Shown piece by piece: positions 8,318 through 17,110 of a stretch of 64,000 nucleotides of DNA. The notes beneath the pieces were generated by a model. That model made no database searches. It was not told where the DNA came from and saw nothing but the letters and a program-made list of their open reading frames with translations. Each line of letters begins with the position of its first letter. The stretch's first letter is position 1. The DNA is from an uncultured Pedosphaera sp. Lineage in GTDB: Bacteria > Verrucomicrobiota > Verrucomicrobiia > Limisphaerales > Pedosphaeraceae. The stretch covers positions 62,001-126,000 of the forward strand of contig CAIXFN010000034.1 of assembly GCA_903918755.1 (NCBI GenBank). Reading direction: 5' to 3'. Made by a program: the position numbers and the translations under genes.

Positions 8318-11300
8318 TTACGGATTGACCACGCGGAAGAACTGCGCCACTCCCGTGATGGGGATGGTCGCCGGATTGGCCGAGCCCACCGGAGTCCAGA
8401 CCGCACCCGGTGCCAGCGAGGTGCTGGAGAGCAACCGGCCGCCGGTCGGGCTCCAGGAAACCACGATGTTGTTGCCCGAGATCGCCACGCTAACCGTCGC
8501 GGGGTTCGCGGGAACCGGGATGTTCGCCGTATCCTGGAAGTCGGCGAAGATCGCCTGATTCAGGTACTGCGGTCCCACGGTGTTGTTGTGGGCGGTAACG
8601 GCGAGACCCACATAGGTCTGTGCCGGGAACGGTGTCGCGGCCCCGGTGTTGGTCGGGGATTCCTCGGAGATCAGATCCCAATTGACGCCATTGGTCGATT
8701 GATACGCGAGGAAGTTTTCGCCCACGCGCGCCAACCGGATCCATTGATTCGGATAGACAGGCACGTAGCTCGTGGAGGTGTTCGGCACGGTCGGGGAATC
8801 CGCCCAGGCCGCGGAGGAACCGGCTGAGGTATCGCGCCGATTGGTTTCCAGGCGATTGGCGCCCGTGCCGCTGTTGTCGTTGGACGGGACATTGTCCGCG
8901 CTGAGCGGGTCGCCCACATAGTTCCAGTTACGGCTGAAGCTCGTCAGATCCTCGCGGACCATCAAGCCGAACTTGCTGTAGTTGTCCACCTTGGTTTGGC
9001 TCACCAAGCGCACCGCCACGTCGAAGTCACCGGTCTTCTGCAGGTAGGAGAACCGGAAACCGTCGTTGCCGTTCCAGATGTCGCTGCCGCCCGCCGTGAC
9101 CACGAAACTGTTCGTGCTCAGGACGAAGAAGTCACCGGGTTGCGCCGGATCCGCGAAGACCGGATCGATGTCGATCGAGGTCAGCCCAGTGAAGAGCTTG
9201 GCCGAGATCGTGCTGTTGGCCGCAACGCTGTTGCCGGCCAGATCCTTGACGTTGCTCACCCGCACGTTAAACGGACTCGCGGGCAGGGCGCTCAGGACCA
9301 ATTCCACGGAGGTGCCGTTGATCAGGTTCACTTGAGTGACCGTCGCGCCGGTCACAGTGTAGTTGGCCGGGTTGGTAACACTGCCATCCAAGGTCTTGCT
9401 GAACACCAAGTCCACCAGGTTGTTACCATATTGGTCGGTGTTCGCATACGCGGTCACCAAGGTCGGCGGGGTGTGATCCGGATTGACGTGAATCACGGCC
9501 GGCACGCTGTTGCTGGTACCGAGGTAACCCAGGGCGCCCAATTGGCACACATAGGAATCACCGTCGTTCGCGGGCAGGATGGTCGGAACCGTGTAGGTCT
9601 GAGAATTGGCACCCACGATCGGCACGCCATTCGAGGTCCATTGATACGTGACCGTTGTGGTGGGGAAACCACCAGCCACGGTCGGATTCGCAGCGTTGCC
9701 GGGTTGGAAGAACGTCTGGGAATCCGAGACCCCCGCGACGGACAGCGGGAACACCGCGCCCACGTTGGTCGTGCCGCCCACCGGTTGGGTGGTGAATTGC
9801 ACGTAATTGGCCTTCGGCGCGTCAAACGCGACCACATTCCCCGTCAGGCGGGTCGCATCATTATCCGCCGGAATGCCACCGCTGTTTTCGGTCACCGTAG
9901 CGTAAGTCACTTCAACCCGTTCGCCACCACCACCCTGGTGCATGACGGACTCGATGTAGTATTTGGTACCCGCCGTGAGGGCAATACCCGAGGCGTACGG
10001 GGGAACCGTAGCCCCACCGGGGAGATACTGGTCGGAACGCTTCTGCGCCAGATTGCTGCCGCCGCTGCTGGTATTCCACTGACCCTGATTGCTCCAGCCG
10101 GTTTCCGCGGCGATCTGCCGTTTGTTCGCCGGGGTGCTGTCGGTGCTCAGGAACAAATCACTGTCATCATCGGACTCGATGAAGAAGATGTAATTGTCCG
10201 TGGTCGGCGGGATGAAGTAGCCGCTGATGCGCTGCGAGTAATTCACGGCGCCACCGTTGGCGGCGAAGAACAAGGGAATGCCGGCGGTGAAGTCAGGGAA
10301 ACCAGCCGTGCCGCCTTCCACATCAGTGCGAAGGGTCGTGTTGGTCACACCCCAGTATTCCTTCTTCAGGAAGTTCGTCACATAAACCGAGGCCTGCACG
10401 TTGAGCAAAGCCACCGTTGAAGTGGCGGTCAGCGAAGTGCCGGGAATCCGGGCGACCAATTTGTAAGTGTTGCCGCTCTGGGCCACGGTGGTGGCGCTCA
10501 GCGTCAGCGCAGTGCCGGTGGCACCGGCGAGGTTCGTGCCGTTCTGTTGCCATTGATAAGCCGGGGTGATTTCGGCGTCTGTCGCGGCCTTCGATGTGAA
10601 AACCGCGGTGGCACCGGCGAACACCGCTTGATTGGCGGGCTGCTTACTGATGGTCAGGGTGGTGGCCGGGCTCATCAGGAAGGACAGTTGGCTGGGGTCC
10701 ACATCCGTGGGCTGGCCATTCGTCGGCTGGGTGCCGGCCGTGGGGGCCACGGTGAAGCCGAATCCGGCTCCGCCGCCACCTTGATGATGGACCGCTTCAA
10801 TGTAATAGGGCGTGCCTGCGACCAGCGGGATGCCTGCGGCATAAGGGGTCGTTGTCCCACCATCCGGGCTCCAGGTCGGGGAACCCGCCTGTGTCGAGGC
10901 GAGCCACTGGAGGTTGTTGGCCCAAGTATCAATGTGGGCGATCAATTTCTTGTTGGAAGGATTGTTATCCGTGCTGAGGAACAGATCGGTGTCGTCGTCC
11001 GCGGCAATGTAGAAGTTGAAGTTCGCGGAGTTGGTCGGGGTATAGAAACCGCTGTAGCGTTCCACGTAATTTCCCGCCTGATTGACATTCGGGTCCTGCG
11101 CCGCGGGCACGAAGAAAACCGAGGTCGGGCCGGAAACATTTCCCAAATCGGTGGCCCCGGGACCGGTGGTCTGACCGACTTCCAACATGGAGCGGCTGGC
11201 GCCGCCGATCGCGCTTTCGTCAAAGAACTCCTTCTTCAGGCCGTTCTGGACGAGCGTGCTGGAGGCATCCGGCCGCACCGTGAGGGTGGCGACGATGCTG

Positions 11301-12265
11301 GTGCCCTTCCGGGTGATGTCCGGCAACAGGGCGGAATCCGTGTTGGTGAAGCCCACCACCACATAGACCGCCGATCCGTTGTCGCTGGAGCCAGGATGCA
11401 CCGTCAAAACATTGTTGTTGGCCCCGGGAATGCTAACGAAAGTCCCCGCCGTGAACTGGTTGCTGCCGTACCATTGGTAGGTCGCCGGGTAGGGTGTTTC
11501 ATCCGTGGCAATTTTGATGCCAAATTGCGTGCTCCGTCCGGAATAAGCAATGGTGTTGGACAGGCCACTCAGGGTCAGGAAGCTCGGCGGGTGAACGAGG
11601 TAGCCGAAGTTCGGGGGATTGACCGTATCATTCGTGATCGCGGTCTTGTTGCCGGTGGGGGCGGGAGCACCGGAATAGGTGTAGGTCGCCCACACGTTTT
11701 CACCGCCACCGCCCTGATGCATATAAACATCAAAGTAGTAGTTGCTGCCCTGCACCAAATGAATACCCGCGGCGTTCGGCGGGAAGGTCGCCCCAGCCGG
11801 GACAAATTGGTCGGACCGCTTTGCCTTCAAGCTGCTCCCACCGCTGCTGCTCGTCCACTGGCCGGAATTGCTCCAGCCGGTTTCCTGGGCGATGAGGCGC
11901 TTGTTGAAGGGCGTCGCGTCCGTGCTGAGATACAATTGAGAATCATCATCGGAAACGATCCAGAAGACGTAATTGGTCGTCACCGGAGCGATGAACACAC
12001 CGCTCATGTGGACCACGAAATTGTTCACGCCGGTGTTAAACGGAATCCGGGCCGCCTGGGGCTGATCCACGCTATCCGCGTAGGTGTAACCGCCCGAAGT
12101 CGGCGTAATGCTGCCGTTAACGACTCCCGCGATGCTGGGACTGGTGCCGTTATTGTCCCAGCGCTCGTTGCGAAGGAAGCCTGGGATGAAGAAGTCCTGC
12201 GCCTGGATCGTCCCGGCGAGGAGCAACATCGAAGCTGCGTATCCTAGTTTTTTGTTTAGTCTCAT
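8318..12265 (-). CDS. Giant secreted protein with three PA14-like, three Ig-like and one Concanavalin-like domain
   Basis: The protein has 1315 residues and is exported. Its signal peptide MRLNKKLGYAASMLLLAG is followed by TIQAQ. Three PA14-like modules recur, each with an SDDDSQLYLSTD or ADDDTDLFLSTD strand and a YMHQGGGGE-type loop, near DNA 12160-11640, 11260-10740 and 10390-9880. They alternate with Ig-like domains showing YQW...G..V motifs. A Big-type segment (PPTLVTAYANTDQYGNNLVDLVFSKTL, about 9450-9190) and a DUF1349/Concanavalin-like domain (GDFDVAVRLVSQTKVDNYSKFGLMVRED) follow, then a C-terminal strand domain ending FFRVVNP. I chose the ATG at 12265 because the signal peptide begins there; the frame is open for 68 codons upstream. 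PA14 domains commonly bind carbohydrate, so surface glycan binding is a reasonable guess. No catalytic motif is seen. Confidence 0.85.
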   Translation of the reverse strand: MRLNKKLGYAASMLLLAGTIQAQDFFIPGFLRNERWDNNGTSPSIAGVVNGSITPTSGGYTYADSVDQPQAARIPFNTGVNNFVVHMSGVFIAPVTTNYVFWIVSDDDSQLYLSTDATPFNKRLIAQETGWSNSGQWTSSSGGSSLKAKRSDQFVPAGATFPPNAAGIHLVQGSNYYFDVYMHQGGGGENVWATYTYSGAPAPTGNKTAITNDTVNPPNFGYLVHPPSFLTLSGLSNTIAYSGRSTQFGIKIATDETPYPATYQWYGSNQFTAGTFVSIPGANNNVLTVHPGSSDNGSAVYVVVGFTNTDSALLPDITRKGTSIVATLTVRPDASSTLVQNGLKKEFFDESAIGGASRSMLEVGQTTGPGATDLGNVSGPTSVFFVPAAQDPNVNQAGNYVERYSGFYTPTNSANFNFYIAADDDTDLFLSTDNNPSNKKLIAHIDTWANNLQWLASTQAGSPTWSPDGGTTTPYAAGIPLVAGTPYYIEAVHHQGGGGAGFGFTVAPTAGTQPTNGQPTDVDPSQLSFLMSPATTLTISKQPANQAVFAGATAVFTSKAATDAEITPAYQWQQNGTNLAGATGTALTLSATTVAQSGNTYKLVARIPGTSLTATSTVALLNVQASVYVTNFLKKEYWGVTNTTLRTDVEGGTAGFPDFTAGIPLFFAANGGAVNYSQRISGYFIPPTTDNYIFFIESDDDSDLFLSTDSTPANKRQIAAETGWSNQGQWNTSSGGSNLAQKRSDQYLPGGATVPPYASGIALTAGTKYYIESVMHQGGGGERVEVTYATVTENSGGIPADNDATRLTGNVVAFDAPKANYVQFTTQPVGGTTNVGAVFPLSVAGVSDSQTFFQPGNAANPTVAGGFPTTTVTYQWTSNGVPIVGANSQTYTVPTILPANDGDSYVCQLGALGYLGTSNSVPAVIHVNPDHTPPTLVTAYANTDQYGNNLVDLVFSKTLDGSVTNPANYTVTGATVTQVNLINGTSVELVLSALPASPFNVRVSNVKDLAGNSVAANSTISAKLFTGLTSIDIDPVFADPAQPGDFFVLSTNSFVVTAGGSDIWNGNDGFRFSYLQKTGDFDVAVRLVSQTKVDNYSKFGLMVREDLTSFSRNWNYVGDPLSADNVPSNDNSGTGANRLETNRRDTSAGSSAAWADSPTVPNTSTSYVPVYPNQWIRLARVGENFLAYQSTNGVNWDLISEESPTNTGAATPFPAQTYVGLAVTAHNNTVGPQYLNQAIFADFQDTANIPVPANPATVSVAISGNNIVVSWSPTGGRLLSSTSLAPGAVWTPVGSANPATIPITGVAQFFRVVNP

Positions 12266-12873
12266 GGTTGCTTGATTTAACTGATTTCTCTGCGCGGTCG
12301 TTGTTTTTGGTCGTCTGGGGACGACGATTCTGCGTGTCGTTTGTGCAACATTTTTAAATGCTACGTCTGGGGTCAGCGCCATTTGTGACACAATTGGCAC
12401 CTGAAAGTCAATAATTTTTTGAATTTTTTTGATCAAATGAGCGTCTGCCCAACGCATTTTGCCCCTCATTGACCAAACTCCACCCCGCTAAACCCGCTTT
12501 TCGCCCCTCCCCCATCCGCGTTAACCGCGTGTTCCGATGGCAATGGGCCGATCCTTAGGACGTTTTCCGGGTAACCGAGGGTTAACGATAATCTAAAAAC
12601 TTCAGCGGGATACTCCGATTAGCGAACGGCGGCCGTTTAGCCTTCCGCGTCGAACTCGAACGCCCCCTCACCCTCACCCTCACCCTCACCTGCCCATTCC
12701 CGAAATATTTTTTCCGAATCGCGCTTGCCCTCTGGTCGGGGGATCTGCTAATCAATAATGTATTCCTTGGATCTAGTCGCGGCGCGAACTGCTTAGGGTT
12801 CTTGCGTCACGAATTTCATTTGGAATCATCGGGTGGTTGCCTCGGCGCCCCCCACTAACAGAAAGCCCGCTTT
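12266..12873. other. Divergent intergenic region
   Basis: This 608-base region lies between two divergently transcribed genes for secreted proteins and should hold both promoters. The minus-strand side is AT-rich (around 12395-12440), with TTGATC and TTGACT boxes on the minus strand that I cannot pair confidently with -10 boxes. A short tandem CCCTCA repeat lies in the middle. I see no gene. The frame open upstream of 12265 appears to be non-coding. Confidence 0.5.
12665..12688. repeat. (CCCTCA)4 hexamer repeat with G-quadruplex potential on the minus strand
   Basis: Four exact CCCTCA units stand in tandem at 12665-12688, followed by CC. The complementary strand reads GGGTGA-type repeats, giving four G-tracts of three with 3-base loops, the standard intramolecular quadruplex pattern. 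It is in the divergent promoter region between 12265 and 12874. Confidence 0.8.
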
Positions 12874-14637
12874 TTGTCGTACCGTCGGAGTCGTGCCCGT
12901 CGAGTTCCGGCCTGTTTCAGGCTGGTGCTGGATTTCTGCCGCTTGGCGTTCCTGTTTTCAGTGGCGCTGCTCTCCGGCGGTTGGGTCGCGTCGCCCTGGC
13001 CGGTTGAGGCGGCCATCACTTTCGACCACGACATCGCCCCGGTGGTATTTCAAAACTGCTCCGGCTGCCACCGTCCAGGCCAACCCGCACCGTTTTCCCT
13101 GCTGAATTATCAGGACGTCCGCCAACACGCCCGCCAGATCGCCGAGGTCACCGAGAAAAGGTTCATGCCGCCCTGGCTTCCCGAGGACGGTCCTTTCCCT
13201 TTTCAACATGAGCGGCATCTCACCCCGGACCAGATCCAGTTGTTTCGCCGTTGGCTGGAAGCCGGCACGCCCGAAGGCGAGGCGGCTGACCTGCCGCCCC
13301 TCCCCCACTTCGTGGATGGCTGGCAACTGGGGCCGCCTGATGTCATCGCGCGGATGTCCGGACACTTTACCGTCCCGGCCGCCGGGTATGACGTTTACCG
13401 GAATTTCGTCCTGCCCGTTGACCTCACCACCCGGAAGTATGTTCGCGCGGCGGAATTCCGGCCCGGCCCCGGTGGGGCCGTGCACCATGCCTTCATCCGC
13501 GTGGATCGGCGCGGGGGCGCTCGGAAACTCGATGGGCGCGACGGGCAGGCGGGCTTCGCCGGTATGCAATTGCCGGAGGGGGTGGAGACGCCCGGGGGCT
13601 ACTTCCTCAGTTGGCAGCCTGGAAAAATGCCCTCGGCCGAGGCCCCGGGATATGGCTGGACGCTGGAACCCGGGCAGGCGCTCACCGTCGAGGCTCATCT
13701 CAAACCCGCCGGCAAACCCGTGGACTTGCAATTGGAGGTCGGTTTGTATTTCACGGACATCGCCCCCACCAACTCGACCGTCATCATTTCCCTGGCCTCG
13801 CTCTGCCTGGCCATCCCCCCCGGGGAAACGAACTACGTGGTGGAAGATCAGTTTGTCCTGCCCATTCCGGTCGAGCTCATGAGTGTGCTCCCTCATGCCC
13901 ATTATCTTGGCCGCCAGTTGGAAGGTTTCGCTGTCCGCCCGGGGGGCGCCCCGGAAACCCTCATCCAGATCAACGATTGGGACTTCAACTGGCAGGGTGA
14001 TTATCGTTACGCGCAACCCGTGCGCCTCCCGGCGGGCACCGTGCTCCGGATGCATTATACCTATGACAACTCCGTCGCAAATCCCCGGAATCCCCATTCC
14101 CCTCCGCAGGAGATTGATTACGGTCCCCAATCCGCCGATGAGATGGCCGAACTCTGGTTCCAGGTCCGCGCCCAGGACAACGCCGCGGCTACGCAACTCA
14201 ACGAAGCGTATGCTGAAAAGCGGAGCAAAGTAATCGGCAAATATGCGCAATTCCGCTTGTCGCGGAATCCTCATGACGCCGAGGCCCGGACCGAATGGGG
14301 TTTTATCCAGATGCGTAGCCAGGATCAGGCCGGGGCCATGGCGTCCTTCCGCACCGCCATTCAAGACGACCCCAAAGCCGACCAACCCCATTATTTCCTC
14401 GGCGTCATCTATCGCACCCAACAGCAGCTTGCCGAAGCCCGCGCCGAATTTGAAACCGCCATCCGGTTGAATCCCCAAAATGCCAAGGCGCACGGCAACC
14501 TCGGCATCATTTTTATGGAACAGGGCAATTTACGTCGCGCCGAACGCAGCCTCCGCGATGCCCTGCGTCTCAATCCTGCCGACGAACTCGCCCGCGATTC
14601 CCTCGAAAAAGTCCGCCAGGCAATGGTGTCGCCGTAG
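12874..14637 (+). CDS. Secreted cytochrome c / copper monooxygenase-like / TPR fusion protein
   Basis: This exported 587-residue protein starts with a hydrophobic signal segment (about residues 17-45). Next is a c-type haem domain with CSGCH at residues 62-66. The core resembles copper type II ascorbate-dependent monooxygenases: VHHAF (H204, H205), PHAHYLG (H341, H343) and DEMAELW (M424) correspond to the CuH pair and the His-X-His plus Met CuM ligands of that family. About residues 470-585 form three TPR units. No ATG start exists: an in-frame TAA lies at 12856 and the first candidate is TTG 12874. A later GTG inside the leader is also possible. It is likely a periplasmic redox enzyme, substrate unknown. 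Copper ligation is read from motif spacing only. Confidence 0.8.
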   Translation: MSYRRSRARRVPACFRLVLDFCRLAFLFSVALLSGGWVASPWPVEAAITFDHDIAPVVFQNCSGCHRPGQPAPFSLLNYQDVRQHARQIAEVTEKRFMPPWLPEDGPFPFQHERHLTPDQIQLFRRWLEAGTPEGEAADLPPLPHFVDGWQLGPPDVIARMSGHFTVPAAGYDVYRNFVLPVDLTTRKYVRAAEFRPGPGGAVHHAFIRVDRRGGARKLDGRDGQAGFAGMQLPEGVETPGGYFLSWQPGKMPSAEAPGYGWTLEPGQALTVEAHLKPAGKPVDLQLEVGLYFTDIAPTNSTVIISLASLCLAIPPGETNYVVEDQFVLPIPVELMSVLPHAHYLGRQLEGFAVRPGGAPETLIQINDWDFNWQGDYRYAQPVRLPAGTVLRMHYTYDNSVANPRNPHSPPQEIDYGPQSADEMAELWFQVRAQDNAAATQLNEAYAEKRSKVIGKYAQFRLSRNPHDAEARTEWGFIQMRSQDQAGAMASFRTAIQDDPKADQPHYFLGVIYRTQQQLAEARAEFETAIRLNPQNAKAHGNLGIIFMEQGNLRRAERSLRDALRLNPADELARDSLEKVRQAMVSP

Positions 14638-14661
14638 TCAGCCGCCCCCCCATCCAATAAC

Positions 14662-15246
14662 TTGTAGGAGTCGACGTGAGGAGACTCTGACTTCTTCTTT
14701 ATCCCCCTCCCGCCCGGAATGCTTGAGCCTCACGTCGGCTGCGACAAATTATCCTGAATCCCAGACGCCGCCACCCCCAACAAATTGTAGGAGTCGACGT
14801 CAGGAGACTCTGACTTCTTCTTTATCCCCCGCCCGCCCGGAATGCTCGATCCCCCTCACTTCGGCTGCGACAAATTATCCTGAATCCCAAACGCCGCCAC
14901 CCCCAACAAATTGTAGGAGTCAACGTCAGGAGACTCTGACTTCTTCTTTATCCCCCGCCCGCCCGGAATGCTCGATCCCCCTCGCGTCGGCTGCTGCAAA
15001 TTATCCTGAATCCCACACGCCGCCACCCCAACAACCATGAAATCATCCCACAAATTTACGCCCCCCATCCAACAAATTGTAGGAGTCGACGTCAGGAGAC
15101 TCTGACTCCATGCGGCACCCGCCCACCCCACCAAAGCGCTTGAGCCTCCTGACGTCGGCTCCTACAATCAATCCACAATCCCACACGCCGCCACCCCAAT
15201 AACCGCCAATCCGCCTCCAACAACTTGTAGGAGTCGACGTCAGGAG
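14662..15246. repeat. REP-like palindrome array, four and a half units
   Basis: An A-type arm, TTGTAGGAGTCGACGTCAGG, is repeated at 14662, 14785, 14911, 15077 and 15225. The first four are each followed by an inverted B-type arm (reverse complement of TTGTAGCAGCCGACGTGAGG) at 14727-14747, 14854-14873, 14980-14999 and 15144-15167. Between the arms, most units carry the same spacer beginning GACTCTGACTTCTTCTTTAT and then a C-rich run; the fourth keeps only GACTCTGACT. Each unit of about 90 bases could fold into a long hairpin. The fifth unit keeps only its A arm and runs into the 3' end of the transposase gene. Copies differ by a few substitutions. The array lies directly downstream of both flanking genes. 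Confidence 0.88.
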
Positions 15247-15294
15247 ACTCTGACTTCTTCTTTATCCCCCGCCCGCCCAGAATGCTTCAATCCT

Positions 15295-15909
15295 TTACCA
15301 CGAGGGGCGCTTGAGGTTTCCCGCGTCCGGCTGTCTCATTTTTTGGTAAATTTTCCAAAACTTCGGCCAGAAATCTTCCGCCAGCGGATTCAATGTCGGA
15401 TAACCAGGCACGATGCAACCGTTGCCAGGCCAGACCTCATTTTCTTTGACCAATTCCGCCCGAATCGGGTTGGCGGCGATGTAAGCGCACATCCGTGCGA
15501 AAGCGTCGTGGGTGCGTTCCTGCTCCCGCAGCACATTGTCTTGTGCCTGGTTTTGAAATCTTGCGGGCCGTAACCCGGGTTCAAGATGGGTCCTTAAGAA
15601 GGCCATGGCATTGATTTGGTCAGTTTCCTGGCGCAAGCCCATCCAGACCAGATGCAGATGGTCCGGCATCAGACAATAAATGGGGCAGACCAAGCTCTCA
15701 CGGGCTGCCGTGTGGAGCATCAGTTCCCGAAATTGTTGATGGAAGTCAGGTGTGAACCAACCTTGCTGGCGGTCGAAGATGGTCAGCGTCCAGTGAACCA
15801 CTGCGTCGGCTTGATAGTATTCGCGCGGTAGTCGCGGCAGGTAGAATGTCCGATCCTTGGGGCTAGTCCGCGGGCTTGGGCATGGGTTTGGGCCGGAGGC
15901 GGTATCCAT
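15295..15909 (-). CDS. REP-associated tyrosine (Y1, HUH) transposase, RAYT
   Basis: This 204-residue member of the Y1/HUH transposase superfamily is expected to nick and rejoin single-stranded DNA at REP hairpins. The HUH motif appears as MPDHLHLVW (H84, H86). The catalytic tyrosine is probably Y143 in CAYIAANPIRAELV, the Y-I-x-x-N-P-[IV] signature of RAYTs. The start is ATG 15909; upstream codons in the open frame run through REP sequence and are not believable. There is no Shine-Dalgarno, and a REP arm begins 8 bases before the ATG. REP-like palindromes flank the gene on both sides in mirrored orientation. Such genes are usually single-copy and domesticated. Confidence 0.9.
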   Translation of the reverse strand: MDTASGPNPCPSPRTSPKDRTFYLPRLPREYYQADAVVHWTLTIFDRQQGWFTPDFHQQFRELMLHTAARESLVCPIYCLMPDHLHLVWMGLRQETDQINAMAFLRTHLEPGLRPARFQNQAQDNVLREQERTHDAFARMCAYIAANPIRAELVKENEVWPGNGCIVPGYPTLNPLAEDFWPKFWKIYQKMRQPDAGNLKRPSW

Positions 15910-15916
15910 AAATATT

Positions 15917-16109
15917 TTGTAGCAGCCGACGTGAGGCTCAAGCATTTCGGGCGGGCGGGCAGGGAATACAGACGTAATCAGAGTCTCCTTACGTCGACTC
16001 CTACAAATGGTTGGGGAGGAGCGTTGTAAACTTCGAGGTTGATTTGACGGTAGTTGGGTTGACGACGCGTGGGATTCTCCACTTTTTGTAGCAGCCGACG
16101 TGAGGAGGC
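15917..16109. repeat. REP-like palindromes upstream of the RAYT gene
   Basis: A B-type arm (TTGTAGCAGCCGACGTGAGG) begins at 15917 and an inverted A-type arm ends at 16006. Together they are the reverse complement of the units on the other side of the transposase. Another solitary B-type arm lies at 16086-16109, about 50 bases before the end of the next gene. The region 16007-16085 shows nothing else recognisable. Confidence 0.85.
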
Positions 16110-16156
16110 CCTTCCAGCCCCTGGGAGGGCCCCCAGCATCCCCCCCGCCTCCCTCA

Positions 16157-17104
16157 TCAATTCCGCTGCTTCTGATGGCAGGCATTGCACGACTCACTCA
16201 GCCGCCGGAAGCCCGCCTCCGCCTTGGTCCGATCAACAACTGCAGGCTTCAGTTGCGCCTCCAGCACGCCACTCGCCTGCTCCGCCTGCTGCAGAAGTTC
16301 CCGGAATTCCTTACCGCGTTTTTCCGTGACCGGATTCCGGAGCAGTTCCTTGAATAGCTCCTCCAACTGCAACGCTTCGTTTCGCGGATCCAAATCAGGA
16401 GTCCCCGGTGGTGCCTTGAAATCCGCCTTCCGAATCAGCTTCAAGTGGTCGAATCGCTGATCGATTTGCACCATGACGTCGGCCAGCGGGGAAATCCGGG
16501 ACTGCTCGGGAAAATCCGCCGGCACCGTGCGCAATTCCGCCGGTGAGGGGGCGTGGAATTGCCGCACACTCGCATAAAGGCCGGCATAATTGGTCGCCGT
16601 TCCGGCGAGTTGCAACCAAGCCACCGCCTGGTCCGGGCTCCAGCCGTCGATTCCCTGGCAGATGACTGCTGCGCCGGCCGGTCCCCGATGTAAGCCATGG
16701 TGACAATGCACAAACACCGGCCCCGGCAGCGTTTCCGCCGCCTTCACCAGCCGCACCGCTTGATTCGAGGAAATCCCATCGTAACCAATCGGCAGGTGGA
16801 CGTAGCGCAGACCATACTTGCGCGCGGCCACCACATCCGGCGCCGCGCCATCCACCGTAATAATCGTCTTGATGCCCCGCGCCTGGAGGGCGGCGAACCC
16901 GGCGTCGCCCTCCGGCGCGGCGCCGGAGTAAACCCGATCGTTCAGTTGGTAAAAATTCTCAATCCCGCGGGCGGGGATCGCATGGACGCCCACGGCAACA
17001 GTCCCCGCAGGTCCGGCGGCCGCCGGCTTCACCTGCGCGGATGCCACCAAAGCCCACGAAGCCAGCGCCAGCGCGAGCCCGATTTTGGATAACGGAGTTG
17101 TCAG
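16157..17104 (-). CDS. Exported dual-specificity-type phosphatase with C-terminal cytochrome c'-like haem motif
   Basis: About 315 residues from CTG 17104. A signal peptide (LTTPLSKIGLALALASWALVASAQ) precedes a DSP/PTP-like domain, with GIENFYQLNDRVYSGAAPEG and the P-loop HCHHGLHRGPAG (C134, R140, matching CX5R). The C-terminal 100 residues are helical and end in FRRLSESCNACHQK, a CXXCH motif (C306, C309, H310) placed as in cytochrome c'. The start is unusual: after the stop of the previous gene (17111) no ATG, GTG or TTG precedes the signal peptide, so CTG 17104 is the best candidate, with a GGAAGG upstream; TTG 17050 would delete most of the signal. It is probably co-transcribed with the upstream cytochrome protein. 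A catalytic phosphatase joined to a haem domain suggests redox control, which is speculative. Confidence 0.75.
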   Translation of the reverse strand: MTTPLSKIGLALALASWALVASAQVKPAAAGPAGTVAVGVHAIPARGIENFYQLNDRVYSGAAPEGDAGFAALQARGIKTIITVDGAAPDVVAARKYGLRYVHLPIGYDGISSNQAVRLVKAAETLPGPVFVHCHHGLHRGPAGAAVICQGIDGWSPDQAVAWLQLAGTATNYAGLYASVRQFHAPSPAELRTVPADFPEQSRISPLADVMVQIDQRFDHLKLIRKADFKAPPGTPDLDPRNEALQLEELFKELLRNPVTEKRGKEFRELLQQAEQASGVLEAQLKPAVVDRTKAEAGFRRLSESCNACHQKQRN

Positions 17105-17110
17105 GTCTAC

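Noticed and set aside
12958-14493. 511-codon minus-strand frame opposite the cytochrome/monooxygenase gene
   Set aside because: It is antisense to clear haem, copper-ligand and TPR motifs and has no recognisable domain.
14480-15040. 186-codon plus-strand frame through the REP array
   Set aside because: It consists of translated repeat units and overlaps the TPR gene in another frame.
14662-15246. CRISPR-like array
   Set aside because: Repeats are spaced irregularly (123 to 166 bases), pair as inverted arms, share spacers, and flank a RAYT gene; no cas genes.
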